The position numbers and the translations under genes are program-made. The notes under the pieces were generated by a model that saw nothing but the letters and a program-made list of their open reading frames with translations, was not told the DNA's origin and made no database searches. Shown here one piece after another: positions 16,357 to 25,575 of a stretch of 64,000 bases of DNA. Position 1 is the first letter of the stretch. Every line of letters begins with the position of its first letter. Origin of the DNA: JAALLB01 sp017643495 (lineage in GTDB: Bacteria > Pseudomonadota > Alphaproteobacteria > Rhizobiales > Rhizobiaceae); contig OZ244147.1 in assembly GCA_965216105.1 (NCBI GenBank), forward strand, positions 2,790,001 to 2,854,000, given 5' to 3'.

Positions 16357-17882
16357 GACCGCCCCCCGATCAGGCTGTTGGCCGCTGTTTCTGAAGCACC
16401 GATCGTCATCTCAGTTGCAAACCCGAACCAAATGCAGGCAATGGCCAATATCCATATCGGGACCAGCATTGAGAGAGGGGCTTCAGCAATTTCCTTCCCG
16501 GCTCGGGGTTGTTGCAGGTACAGGATTTCCACAATCCGCCAAACATAGATGACCGCAAGCAGCGATGATGCAACGATCAGCAGCCCCATCCACCACCAGT
16601 CTTTTTCCAGCGCGGCCTGCAACAACACCCATTTCGAGATGAAGCCTGCAGTACCCGGCACCCCAATCAAACTGAGGCCACCTATTACAAATGCTGCACT
16701 TGTCCACGGCATTTGACGGCCCAGTCCGGCCAGGCGATCCGTAAAGCTTGTACCGGCTCTCAACACATAGGCACCGACTACCAGAAACAGGGCTGCCTTT
16801 GTGATGCCGTGGTTGAAAAGGTGAACCATGGTTGCCGTGACACCGGTAGTGCTCAGAAAACCGATGCCGAGCGCCATGTATCCGACTTGTGCCACTGAAG
16901 AATAAGCCAGTAGACGCTTCAACTCTGTCTGGAAAACAGCGATTAGCGACCCGGCAAACATGGCCAGTACAGCCAGTGGTATCAACAGATAGGAAAGTGC
17001 GTCCGTGTTGAACACCATCTCCGGATTGAACACCGTGAAGAGAAAGCGCAGCAGGACATAGATTGCAGCTTTTGTGGCGGTTCCGGCAAGAAAGGCCGTT
17101 ACCACGGACGGGGCAAATGTATAGGCTCCGGGAAGCCAGAGATGAAGCGGATAGAATGCCGCCTTCAGTCCCATGCCAACAACCACGAACGCAAACCCTA
17201 CCTGGACTGTCCGGTTGGTTCCCAGTTCCGGCAACCTGACTGAAAGCTCTTCCATGTTGAGCGTTCCGGTTGCCGAATAGAGAAAACCGATACCGATCAC
17301 AAAGAAAGTGGCGCCGATGGTACCGAGTATGAGATAATCATATGCTGCCGTGAGCGCACGCTTGTCCCGTTCGGCTCCCATGGCAACCAGCACGTAGGTG
17401 GAAAGGGAAGAAATTTCGAGAAACACGAAAACATTGAATGCGTCACCTGTTGCGACCACACCCAACAGTCCTGTGAAGCAAAGCAGATAGCAACAGTAAA
17501 ACAGCGTGTGGCTGACTTTGGTTATTTCAAACTCGATGCTGCGACGGGCATAAGGCAGCACTATTGTTGAAATCAGGGATATGAGGACCAACACGAAGGC
17601 ATTTGCCGCATCTATCCGATATTCAATTCCCTTGGCAATGCCGCCATCCTTTGGCCCCCAACCGCCGAGCCAATAGGAAACAACATCGCCATCCATCACC
17701 TGCAACAGCAAATGCATGGAAAACAGCAATGAAGCCAGGCTGGCAGCAAAGGTCAGTATCCAGGCAATCGTACGGTTTCCGAAAAGCACGCAAAGCGGAG
17801 CTGCGATCATCGGTACAACCACGACAAGAAGCGGTAACTGGTCAATAATGCCGAGTACCGGCACAGTTGTTGCGGCTGCCAT
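16353..17882 (-). CDS. mrpD: Mrp antiporter subunit D
   Basis: This 509-residue membrane protein, directly after mrpC, is the best candidate for canonical MrpD. Motifs are the Glu in FVFLEISSLSTYVLVA (TM5), the Lys in VVGMGLKAAFYPLHLWLPG (TM7), TATKAAIYVLLRF with a further Lys (TM8), and HLFNHGITKAALFL (TM10-12). These charged residues form the proton path in Mrp and complex I. It overlaps mrpC by one base and the next gene by four. Confidence 0.92.
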   Translation of the reverse strand: MAAATTVPVLGIIDQLPLLVVVVPMIAAPLCVLFGNRTIAWILTFAASLASLLFSMHLLLQVMDGDVVSYWLGGWGPKDGGIAKGIEYRIDAANAFVLVLISLISTIVLPYARRSIEFEITKVSHTLFYCCYLLCFTGLLGVVATGDAFNVFVFLEISSLSTYVLVAMGAERDKRALTAAYDYLILGTIGATFFVIGIGFLYSATGTLNMEELSVRLPELGTNRTVQVGFAFVVVGMGLKAAFYPLHLWLPGAYTFAPSVVTAFLAGTATKAAIYVLLRFLFTVFNPEMVFNTDALSYLLIPLAVLAMFAGSLIAVFQTELKRLLAYSSVAQVGYMALGIGFLSTTGVTATMVHLFNHGITKAALFLVVGAYVLRAGTSFTDRLAGLGRQMPWTSAAFVIGGLSLIGVPGTAGFISKWVLLQAALEKDWWWMGLLIVASSLLAVIYVWRIVEILYLQQPRAGKEIAEAPLSMLVPIWILAIACIWFGFATEMTIGASETAANSLIGGRS

Positions 17883-18310
17883 CAGGCGCGACCTCCCATA
17901 GCATCACCATGACGACGGTTATCCTTCGCCTGCATGTCACTCTCGATTTCAAGAATGTCTTCTTCCTCTATGGTTCCGAATTCCTCGCGAATGCGAACAA
18001 TCAGTGCGAGACCAAGAGCAGTCGTTGCAACTCCAACAACAATCGCGGTAAGGATCAAAACATGCGGCAACGGATTTGAATAAACGACCGACGGATCAAT
18101 ATTCTCCAGCTTAAGCGGAAAAATCGGAGCGGTGCCTCCGGTCACCTTTCCAAGCGAAATGTAGAACATGAAGACTGCGGACTGGAAAATGTTCAGCCCT
18201 ATGATTTTCTTGATGAAATTGCCGCGCGAAACAACAATGTAAAACCCGGTCATCATGAGGACAATGAACAACCAGTAATTCATGTGACTGATAATGAAAT
18301 CGACGCTCAT
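17882..18310 (-). CDS. mrpC: Mrp antiporter subunit C (NuoK-like)
   Basis: This 142-residue protein has three membrane segments of the NuoK/MrpC fold: the MNYWLFIVLMMTGFYIVVSR region, GLNIFQSAVFMFYISLG, and HVLILTAIVVGVATTALGLALI. An acidic soluble tail (EEFGTIEEEDILEIESD) is longer than the usual MrpC end. It lies three bases from mrpB and overlaps mrpD by one base. Confidence 0.9.
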   Translation of the reverse strand: MSVDFIISHMNYWLFIVLMMTGFYIVVSRGNFIKKIIGLNIFQSAVFMFYISLGKVTGGTAPIFPLKLENIDPSVVYSNPLPHVLILTAIVVGVATTALGLALIVRIREEFGTIEEEDILEIESDMQAKDNRRHGDAMGGRA

Positions 18311-18313
18311 GAC

Positions 18314-18754
18314 TTACCAGTCCTCATCATTGATTCTCGGAGTGCGCCCGGCGAATGCATAATAAATTGCAACCATCACTGCAGCGACGGTTATCCCGAC
18401 ACCGAGTTCAACAACCAGAATGCCCCAGTGCTGGCCATGCTCGGGATGTCCGGGGGTGAATGCCCCGTAATCAAGATAGGTATATCCCAACAAGAGGCTC
18501 AACACCCCGGTACCGGCATAAAGCAGGACACCCAGCGCAGCCATCTTTTGAACCAGCCAGGGCGGAAAAACCTGATGAACCTTGGCCAGGCCGAAAACGA
18601 TGCCATAGAGGATAAAGGCAACGGCCAGTATCACACCCGCCTGGAAACCACCCCCGGGCGAATAATCGCCGTGAAACTGAACATAGAGTGCAAACAATGC
18701 AATGGGTGCAACCAGCAGCTTGACGACTACCCGCAATATAAGGTGGTGCCTCAT
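18314..18754 (-). CDS. mrpB: Mrp antiporter subunit B
   Basis: This 146-residue membrane protein matches the MnhB/MrpB domain: FALYVQFHGDYSPGGGFQAG is the diagnostic motif, followed by further hydrophobic segments and LGVGITVAAVMVAIYYAF. The start at 18754 makes an ATGA overlap with the upstream DUF4040 gene. The frame continues upstream but only as overlap of that gene. Confidence 0.92.
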   Translation of the reverse strand: MRHHLILRVVVKLLVAPIALFALYVQFHGDYSPGGGFQAGVILAVAFILYGIVFGLAKVHQVFPPWLVQKMAALGVLLYAGTGVLSLLLGYTYLDYGAFTPGHPEHGQHWGILVVELGVGITVAAVMVAIYYAFAGRTPRINDEDW

Positions 18755-19323
18755 GAGGATGGCCCCCTTCTGCGACGGCGGGGCAGCCGAACACCACGTC
18801 TGGCGAAGCTCCCGATCAGCATGAGAACACCGACGCACGCGGTGAATACAACAACCGTTTCTCCAAGCGTATCGTAGCCACGATAACTTGCCAGGATCGC
18901 TGTAACGACATTCGGAACCCCGATATCGTCAGGGCTTTCTGTCAGATAGACATTCGCGACCTGCGTCTGGGCTGGAGAGTCCGCAGCGCCAAAGTGTGGC
19001 ATGTCGAGCGTCCCGTAGATCAATACGGCACCGGTCACAAGGACGACAATGAGAGGAACGGGTGAAAAGTTGCTGCGCAATTTCTCTTCGCGGGCAGTAA
19101 GCGCCATTGTCCCAAGCATCAGAACCGTTGTTATACCTGCCCCCACGGCTGCTTCGGTGAAGGCTACATCAACAGCATCCAGCGTTACAAACAGGAGAGC
19201 TGAAAGAAGCGAAAACACACCGGACAACATAACGACCCCGAACAGTCTCTGCATGCGCAGGACCGCAATGGCCGTTACAATCATGAAGAAAAACAGCACA
19301 ATATTGATGAGTATCTCAATCAT
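18751..19323 (-). CDS. Mrp/Mbh subunit with DUF4040 (MbhD) and MbhE-like domains
   Basis: This 190-residue protein corresponds to the C-terminal part of MrpA that is a separate gene (MbhD plus MbhE) in archaeal membrane-bound hydrogenases. The N-terminal three helices have LFGVVMLSGVFSLLSALLF and VDVAFTEAAVGAGITTVLM (MbhD). A fourth helix and then GYDTLGETVVVFTACVGVLM (MbhE-like) follow. The tail is Arg-rich. Position between mrpG and mrpB, with four-base overlaps on both sides, shows MrpA is split in this operon. Confidence 0.88.
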   Translation of the reverse strand: MIEILINIVLFFFMIVTAIAVLRMQRLFGVVMLSGVFSLLSALLFVTLDAVDVAFTEAAVGAGITTVLMLGTMALTAREEKLRSNFSPVPLIVVLVTGAVLIYGTLDMPHFGAADSPAQTQVANVYLTESPDDIGVPNVVTAILASYRGYDTLGETVVVFTACVGVLMLIGSFARRGVRLPRRRRRGPSS

Positions 19324-19751
19324 CCTGTACCGCCTTTCCGGGTTTCACTTGCCGTTCTGGTCCGTGCCTTTGTAGTGGCTTTTGGTTTCTTCGCAGGTGA
19401 CTTTTTACGGACAGCTTTTCTCTTGGGGAGCGCTGGGCGCGACAAGCCCTCGGGCAGGAATCCGGAAACCAGGGCTGCATTTGCAACGGCATGCGTTGCA
19501 GTAGGTCCGGTCACAAACAGGAAAGCACCTATTAGGACAAGCTTGACTGTCACCAGTGTCAGTCCCGCTTGCAGGATCATGCCCAAAACGAGCAGGATCA
19601 TCCCCGCGGAGTCCGTGACAGAGACTGCATGCAAACGTGACCAGAAATCAGGAAACCGCAATGTTCCGATCGCACCAATGAGAAGAAAGGCGCTGCCTGC
19701 GAGAATGAGGACCCAACTCAGCAGGTCGATCAACAAGTCAAAACCGTTCAT
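19320..19751 (-). CDS. mrpG: Mrp antiporter subunit G
   Basis: This 143-residue protein has the three MrpG helices: SAFLLIGAIGTLRFPDFWSR is the family hallmark, followed by HAVSVTDSAGMILLVLG and LIGAFLFVTGPTATHAVANAA. The C-terminus after residue about 105 is a long Lys/Arg/Ala/Thr-rich tail (KKSPAKKPKATTKARTRT), which ordinary MrpG lacks. It is likely cytoplasmic and disordered. Both ends overlap neighbours by four bases. Confidence 0.9.
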   Translation of the reverse strand: MNGFDLLIDLLSWVLILAGSAFLLIGAIGTLRFPDFWSRLHAVSVTDSAGMILLVLGMILQAGLTLVTVKLVLIGAFLFVTGPTATHAVANAALVSGFLPEGLSRPALPKRKAVRKKSPAKKPKATTKARTRTASETRKGGTG

Positions 19752-20071
19752 CCCAGCACCCCGCGATCACGAAGCTTGCCGGGTGTGTTCTTCACACCTT
19801 TTTTCTGCGGTGAGGTATCACCAACCGTGCGGTAACGGAAATATTTCAAAACAGCTATCGTGCCGGCAAAGTTTATCAAGGCATATAACAATGCGATGTC
19901 CAGAAAATCAGGCCTGCCATTCAGGAAGCCCAACACTCCAATAAACAACACCGTGTACGTACCGAACGAATTGCTTGCCAAAACCCGGTCATACAGGGAA
20001 GGCCCGGCAAAAAGACGAACCAGCACCATTATCATGCCAATGAAAAGGGCAATTGTGGCTGCCAGAAACAT
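19748..20071 (-). CDS. mrpF: Mrp antiporter subunit F
   Basis: This 107-residue membrane protein has three helices and the MrpF motif GPSLYDRVLASNSFGT, then DFLDIALLYALINFAGTIAV. It overlaps the mrpE stop by one base and mrpG by four. Confidence 0.92.
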   Translation of the reverse strand: MFLAATIALFIGMIMVLVRLFAGPSLYDRVLASNSFGTYTVLFIGVLGFLNGRPDFLDIALLYALINFAGTIAVLKYFRYRTVGDTSPQKKGVKNTPGKLRDRGVLG

Positions 20072-20559
20072 TAGTCGCGTGCCTCCGTTTCAATTGCACG
20101 CACACGCGCATCCATGTCTGCAAGTGCATCCATGTCATCATCCGAGAAAGACAATGCATGCACGATGAAATGCTCATCCTCGGTTTCAACTGTAATGGTG
20201 CCCGGCGTGAGGGTTATTGAACTTGCAAAAATCACTTGCCCAATCTCGCTCTTGCAGGAAACCGGAACCGTGAACAGGTTCTGCCTCGATTTGCTTCCCG
20301 GTGAGAGAATGATCTTCGTGACCGCCCAGTTTGATTTCGCTATCTCAACCAGAAGCCACAAAAGGTACCGAAACGCAGCAATTACCGAAATGGGGTAAGC
20401 GAGGTAATTGTTGCCATCGGCCCGGTCCATCCGGTTTGCTATCGTGAGTGCCAGTAATACAGAAATGGCACCAAGGATGAGCACGAGTGGCTTGTACACC
20501 CCCGACATCAACAGCCACAGGGCAACCAGGCCCAAAGCTCCCATGATGTTCCTGATCAT
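20071..20559 (-). CDS. mrpE: Mrp antiporter subunit E
   Basis: This 162-residue subunit begins with two to three membrane helices (ALGLVALWLLMSGVYKPLVL region) and ends with a soluble domain holding the MrpE motif SITLTPGTITVETEDEHFIVHAL. It is the first gene of the Mrp operon. The ATG at 20559 is preferred because GGAAGG lies just upstream; an earlier TTG at 20574 would include that ribosome site. The nearest upstream gene on the strand ends 113 bases before, so the operon may have its own promoter there. Confidence 0.9.
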   Translation of the reverse strand: MIRNIMGALGLVALWLLMSGVYKPLVLILGAISVLLALTIANRMDRADGNNYLAYPISVIAAFRYLLWLLVEIAKSNWAVTKIILSPGSKSRQNLFTVPVSCKSEIGQVIFASSITLTPGTITVETEDEHFIVHALSFSDDDMDALADMDARVRAIETEARD

Positions 20560-20672
20560 CCGGCACCTTCCCAAATCCGATCAACCCGAAAACTGGTTGA
20601 CGTTCAGCATAGTCATTTAGAACGCCGAGGAAAACCGCAGTGGTGCATTCAGCAGTCAAGTTTTGTGGAAAA

Positions 20673-21827
20673 TCATGCAAGTTTCAATGATTTGAACTCT
20701 TCCAACACTATGCGGGCGGTGTTTTCTGCACCATCCAGATCGAAATGATGAACCGGTGGCGGGCACGTGGCTGCCTTGTCCACCGCCGATGCCAGCAGTT
20801 GCGGAGTCAGGTGATCAGGAGCAAGCGCTACAGCAAGCCCTGCCCGCTCCATGATTTGTGTCCGCCGCAATTGCTCTGTCTCATTGCCGTCAGCATAGGG
20901 ACAAAGCACAGCACGGCATCCTGACCTCAAAATGTCTGCAACCGTATTGTATCCGGCATGGGAAACGGAGACGCCGGTTTCCTTCATCGCGTTAACAAGG
21001 CCAGGCACATGGCGGACGATACGCATGCCTGGCGGACAACCGGCTTGCAATGTTTCATACTCATCATCCGCCAGTTCAGTACCGGCGGAAACCACCCAGC
21101 CCGAAGGATAGCGCCGTGAATACTGCATTGCCCGGACTGCCACTCTTGTGAGTGCCTGCCCAAAGGCACCTCCCCCCACACTGACAAGTACATTTGAGGG
21201 CCCCAGCGTGGACAAGGCTTCGTCTGATGGTGTCGGGGTAACCAGACCTGTGTAACGTATCTTGTCCCGGAATGACTCAGTGCCTTGAAGACTGTCGGAA
21301 ATGGCAGCAAACCTTTCATCACCGTGTACGAGGACAAGATCGTAGAATTGTTCAATGAGTGAGACCGATTCCGAAACTCTCTTTTCCTTCCTGCCTTCCT
21401 GCATGATATCCCGGATCGAGGCGATGACCAGCGGACGGTTGGCGCTCGCATGAACACGCTCCATCAATGGCAACAACTCGAAGCGCATCTGACGGCGCCC
21501 GAAAGGATATGCCTCAGTGATGACGATGTCTGGCACGATTTCATCAAACAACTCCAGGAGCATGGCTCGACGAACATTTTCATCCTCTTTGGTGAATGGG
21601 CGAAGGTCCTCATGCAATAACTGGCTGAAAGAAACATCGCTCGTCCTGACGGGTGTGAGGTAGCGGGTCTTTACTCCTTCAAGATTGAATCCCGGAAGTC
21701 TTGTACCTCCCCAGATCAGGTGTACACCGAACCCATGCCGGGCCATGGCACGCGCTATGCGGCTTGCCCGATAGACATGTCCCACGCCCCACAGGTGTTG
21801 CACGTAGAAGAACACCTTTGATTGCAT
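20673..21827 (-). CDS. Glycosyltransferase, MurG/GT28-like
   Basis: This 384-residue protein has two Rossmann-like halves: an N-terminal FFYVQHLWGVGHVYRASRIA motif (GxGHxxR type) and a C-terminal GT28 region with VLVSVGGGAFGQALTR and the SHAGYNTVADILRSG nucleotide-sugar site, followed by GNETEQLRRTQIMERAG. It is cytoplasmic with no membrane segment. It starts directly after the stop of the upstream GT4 gene. It probably transfers a hexose or uronic acid to a lipid- or protein-linked acceptor; acceptor unknown. Confidence 0.83.
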   Translation of the reverse strand: MQSKVFFYVQHLWGVGHVYRASRIARAMARHGFGVHLIWGGTRLPGFNLEGVKTRYLTPVRTSDVSFSQLLHEDLRPFTKEDENVRRAMLLELFDEIVPDIVITEAYPFGRRQMRFELLPLMERVHASANRPLVIASIRDIMQEGRKEKRVSESVSLIEQFYDLVLVHGDERFAAISDSLQGTESFRDKIRYTGLVTPTPSDEALSTLGPSNVLVSVGGGAFGQALTRVAVRAMQYSRRYPSGWVVSAGTELADDEYETLQAGCPPGMRIVRHVPGLVNAMKETGVSVSHAGYNTVADILRSGCRAVLCPYADGNETEQLRRTQIMERAGLAVALAPDHLTPQLLASAVDKAATCPPPVHHFDLDGAENTARIVLEEFKSLKLA

Positions 21828-23066
21828 CTAGTTACCTGCCAGGCTCTTGTTGAGAAGATCGACAATTTCACCAATTGTCTGCTTGTGGGAAAATCCGGAT
21901 CTCACCCGTTCCTCACCAAGCGCTCCCATCTGCTTCCGCTTGTCGGCGTCTGATGAAAGCTCCTCAATGGCAGATACCAGGGCAGAAACATCATCCGGCT
22001 CGACAAGGATGCCGTTTTCTCCGCTGGTGACCAATTCCGGAATGCCGGAAATTGTGGTCGAAATCACGGGCAGGCGCTGGCTCTGCGCTTCGACAATAAC
22101 ATTTGGCAATCCGTCCCGGTCTCCGTTTTCATCAATCCTGCAAGGCAACACAAAAAGATCACTCGAACGGTAGGTTTCCAGTACTTCGACTTGAGGCAAA
22201 CTGCCACGAAAATCACATCGGTCCCTAATGCCCAGCCGCTGCGCATGGGCCTGAAGCTCGTCACGCAAAGGGCCACCGCCGATATGTACCCATTGCCAAC
22301 AAAGCCCGGCCGGCAGTCTGGCCAGTGCTTCCAGCAAACTGTCGATCCCCTTTTTTGCAACCGCACGACCCACGGTCACAATACGGATGGCATCTGAAGG
22401 ATTTGAACCGGTGCGCCTGTCCGGCATATCCGATGGCGTAGGAAAACGTGTAAGATCAAGTCCGTGATAGACAAGTTGTACGTGTGCTTGAGGAGCAAGA
22501 TTTGCCAGATGCGAAGCCGCCCTCTTGGTGCAAGTAACCAGCCAGTCAGCATCAGCAAGTTTTTCACGTATCTCCCAGTCGGGCGATGTCCAGATATCCT
22601 TTGCATGGGCCGAGATGGAAAAGGACTTGGCGGTCATGATTGATGCATAGCGGGTTACAGAGCACGGAGTGTGTAGAAAATGCACATAAAAATGGTCGTG
22701 ATCTGATGCATACTCCCTTGCAAGAACAAGTGCCTGACCAAACCGGCGGACGCGATTTACCGTCGGGTCGCGCAAAAAATCCTTGAGGAATACCGGAAGA
22801 AGTTTCCAGAAACGCGGCCGCAGAAAAGCCGAAAACAAAGCCTTCAGAACACGACCGGGCTCTTCATGGAGGTATTCCGGCAGGTAATGACGGGAAGCCT
22901 TGATTTCGGCATGTACCGGATGGGTTGCCTTGTCTGTGGGGTGTCTCAGGGAAATGATGGAAAGCTCAAATCCGGCCCTCTCCAGTTCCAGAATTTCCTG
23001 GGCGATAAACGTCTCTGAAAGGCGGGGGTAACCTTTCAGGACCAATGCGATCCGTCCCTTGTTCAC
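21828..23066 (-). CDS. Glycosyltransferase family 4
   Basis: This 412-residue GT-B enzyme has the N-terminal LKGYPRLSETFIAQEI motif seen in exopolysaccharide GT4 enzymes. It continues with FSISAHAKDIWTS and LVYHGLDLTRFP, a retaining GT4 core (VTVGRAVAKKGIDSLLEAL), and the C-terminal E-x7-E-like region FVLPCRIDENGDRDGLPNVIVEAQSQ (split here). It overlaps the previous glycosyltransferase by four bases, forming a three-gene unit. Confidence 0.88.
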   Translation of the reverse strand: MNKGRIALVLKGYPRLSETFIAQEILELERAGFELSIISLRHPTDKATHPVHAEIKASRHYLPEYLHEEPGRVLKALFSAFLRPRFWKLLPVFLKDFLRDPTVNRVRRFGQALVLAREYASDHDHFYVHFLHTPCSVTRYASIMTAKSFSISAHAKDIWTSPDWEIREKLADADWLVTCTKRAASHLANLAPQAHVQLVYHGLDLTRFPTPSDMPDRRTGSNPSDAIRIVTVGRAVAKKGIDSLLEALARLPAGLCWQWVHIGGGPLRDELQAHAQRLGIRDRCDFRGSLPQVEVLETYRSSDLFVLPCRIDENGDRDGLPNVIVEAQSQRLPVISTTISGIPELVTSGENGILVEPDDVSALVSAIEELSSDADKRKQMGALGEERVRSGFSHKQTIGEIVDLLNKSLAGN

Positions 23067-24304
23067 TGTTGCGATGCCACTGTGTGAAGCAGCCTTGCAT
23101 CAGGCTCGTCCACCGGACTTTCCCGTGCATCCAGCAAGTCCACGAGGTCTTCACAAATGTGGTCCAGCCCCGCCATGTTTTTGGGCAGGAGGTGTTCGGA
23201 CGGCTTTGGAAGACCGGGCAGCAACCGCAATTTTTCTGCCATGGCGCTTGGTACTGCCGCCTCTTCGGGTGTCAGCATCTCGCACAATCCCATTTCCTTG
23301 GCCCGTTTGGCACGAATATATTGCTCCTCACGGGGGCTGGTGCGCGGAACGAACAACACTTTTTTGTCAAAAGACATTGCCTCGCAAAATGTATTGTAAC
23401 CGCACATACCCACGATAGCGCTGGCCTCATCCATCAGGATTTCCATACGGTTTTCGAAATCAATCACTGAAATGTTTGCCAGTTTGGATGCCCGAAGGCG
23501 GATTCGCTCCCGGTTGTCCGACTTCATGAAGGGCCCGAGAACCATCACGATGGGAAAGTCCAGTTTCGGGTCATGCTCACGTGCGGCAAGCACCTGCTCC
23601 ATCAGCTGGCTACCATCGCCGCCGCCACCTGCTGTTACAAGGATGTACTCATCCGGTAACCCCTGGTTTTCAGCAGATTGTGCGCTCAAGGGTTCCCGAT
23701 CAAGGAAACCGACATAATGGAGCTTGTCTTGCAGGCTGGCTGACAGATCAAAGCCTTCCAGTGGATTCCAGAAACTCTTGGGTCCGTATACCCACGCCCT
23801 GTCATAGTAATAGTCAAGCTTGTCCAGCAAACCTGACTTGCTCCATTCCCGTTTCAACAGTTCAGGACTGTCCATAACATCGCGCAAACCAATTATGGTG
23901 CGTGTAGCGGTATCGCGAAACATTTCCAGGGTGGGCTCAAGCTCACCCCGCAGCCCCATCGGCTCCTTGTCGACGATGAAAATATCCGGCTGGAAGACCT
24001 GCGCAGTCTGCCGGATGATCAGCTTTCGCATCTCCAGAATTTCATCGATGTCGATATACTCGCCGATCGAGTCATACTGACCATTGTACAGCTTGATAAC
24101 GGAAGGAATTTTGACAAAATCAACGCGTGCCCGGAAATCAAAGGCCCCCGCAATCTGTGAGCCGGAGATGATCAGCACGCTTACGCCCTTGAAGCGTTCC
24201 ACGATCGCATGGGCGATTGCACGACAACGCCTCAGGTGCCCCAGGCCGAACGTGTCATGGCTGTACATCAAAATCCTGATGTGCTCTAGGCGAGTGACGG
24301 TCAA
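23063..24304 (-). CDS. Glycosyltransferase, MurG/GT28-like
   Basis: This 413-residue protein resembles the other GT28-like gene at the end of this unit. The N-terminal SHDTFGLGHLRRCRAIA and C-terminal ILVTAGGGGDGSQLMEQ and GMCGYNTFCEAMSFDKKVLF are seen. The start is probably TTG with a weak upstream GGA, so the exact N-terminus is uncertain. It leads the minus-strand glycosyltransferase unit, with a 140-base divergent spacer to the plus-strand glycosyltransferase. Confidence 0.82.
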   Translation of the reverse strand: MTVTRLEHIRILMYSHDTFGLGHLRRCRAIAHAIVERFKGVSVLIISGSQIAGAFDFRARVDFVKIPSVIKLYNGQYDSIGEYIDIDEILEMRKLIIRQTAQVFQPDIFIVDKEPMGLRGELEPTLEMFRDTATRTIIGLRDVMDSPELLKREWSKSGLLDKLDYYYDRAWVYGPKSFWNPLEGFDLSASLQDKLHYVGFLDREPLSAQSAENQGLPDEYILVTAGGGGDGSQLMEQVLAAREHDPKLDFPIVMVLGPFMKSDNRERIRLRASKLANISVIDFENRMEILMDEASAIVGMCGYNTFCEAMSFDKKVLFVPRTSPREEQYIRAKRAKEMGLCEMLTPEEAAVPSAMAEKLRLLPGLPKPSEHLLPKNMAGLDHICEDLVDLLDARESPVDEPDARLLHTVASQQ

Positions 24305-24444
24305 GGGATGAGCATCCTGCTGCTTGCGGGCTGTTCAAGACATTATGGCTTTTTTAGCCTGTTTAACAAGCCGAGGCCATGAAATAAAAGGTCTCGAGCG
24401 TAATTTCCGCATGGGTACGGTCCTGAAACTTGCATGGATAGAGA

Positions 24445-25572
24445 ATGACAATCGCATCAAAAAGAATTGCTTTCTTCGCGCCCATCAAACCGCCTGACCA
24501 CCCCATACCTTCCGGAGACCGCCTGATTGCAGGCAATTTGCTGAAGGCACTGGAACTTGCCGGATTTCAGGCAGAAATTTCTTCCAGATACATCTGTTAT
24601 TCCAAGCGCAGCGCGACCGACATACTGGAAGCCAGAAAAGAGGGTGCACTGGAAGAAGTTGACCGGTTGCTGGCCAGGTACAGCAAGATGGCACCTGAAC
24701 AAAGGCCGGATTTGTGGCTGACCTACCATCCATATTGCAAGGCACCAGACTGGATCGGCCCCAAAACTTCAAAGGCACTGGACATTCCCTATGTAACCGT
24801 TGAGGCCGCCAGAACGGCACAGGGCATCAATGACGAGTGGAAGCCGTGGCGGATGGAGGCCCAGGCAGGGATTCGCAAGGCAGACAGGCACCTTTGCTTC
24901 AAGCCGACAGACAGGAAGTATCTTTCCCGTCTTCTGGATGGCGATGAGAAAATTTTCGATTTTCCGGCATTCATTGATACCCAGCCAGGAGAGGGTATCA
25001 GCAAGGCAATGCTGCCAAACAACTGGAAAACGGACGTACCTGTGTTGGTAACCGCGGGCATGATGCGACCGGGCAAGAAGCTCAAGAATTTCGAACTGCT
25101 TGCCGAAGCATTGGCAGGTCTTCCCGGCTTTCCCCTGAACCTTGTCATTATTGGCGGGGGGCCGGAAGAAAACACAATTCGCTCAAGGTTTGCGTCCCTG
25201 CCCCAAGAAAACATTTACTGGACCGGACAGGTCAGTCACGACGAGGTTTTGTCATGGATGCGGGCAGCAGACCTGTTTATATGGCCCGGCTGGAAAGAAC
25301 CGATAGGCATGGTCTATCTGGAGGCCCAACTGGAAGGACTGCCGGTGATCGCGTCAAACAGCATGGGAGTGCCACTTGTCGTTGAGCATGGCAAAACCGG
25401 ACTTCTCTCGCCTGAAGGGGATAGTGCGGCGATGCGTTCCAACATTCTTGTCATGCTTGCAGACAGGAACAAGCGTTCCTCAATGGGCAAAGCGGGCAGC
25501 ATCAAGGTTCAACGCGAACACAGTCTTGAAGCTGCAGCCCGTCGCTTGCAGGAAGTGCTTGCTGATCTCTGA
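24445..25572 (+). CDS. Glycosyltransferase family 4
   Basis: This 375-residue GT4 enzyme has an N-terminal IAFFAPIKPPDHPIPSGDR, then VLVTAGMMRPGKKLKNFELL, the sugar-nucleotide loop VIIGGGPEEN, and LFIWPGWKEPIGMVYLEAQ with the E-x7-E pattern typical of GT4. It is divergent from the three minus-strand glycosyltransferases and ends three bases before the convergent ABC permease gene. It is probably part of the same glycan pathway. Confidence 0.86.
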   Translation: MTIASKRIAFFAPIKPPDHPIPSGDRLIAGNLLKALELAGFQAEISSRYICYSKRSATDILEARKEGALEEVDRLLARYSKMAPEQRPDLWLTYHPYCKAPDWIGPKTSKALDIPYVTVEAARTAQGINDEWKPWRMEAQAGIRKADRHLCFKPTDRKYLSRLLDGDEKIFDFPAFIDTQPGEGISKAMLPNNWKTDVPVLVTAGMMRPGKKLKNFELLAEALAGLPGFPLNLVIIGGGPEENTIRSRFASLPQENIYWTGQVSHDEVLSWMRAADLFIWPGWKEPIGMVYLEAQLEGLPVIASNSMGVPLVVEHGKTGLLSPEGDSAAMRSNILVMLADRNKRSSMGKAGSIKVQREHSLEAAARRLQEVLADL

Positions 25573-25575
25573 CTA

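Noticed and set aside
12844..19323. Frameshifted mrpA
   Set aside because: The parts of MrpA are separate complete genes with their own starts, ribosome sites and overlaps, and lie in different operon positions, so this is a split architecture and not a broken gene.
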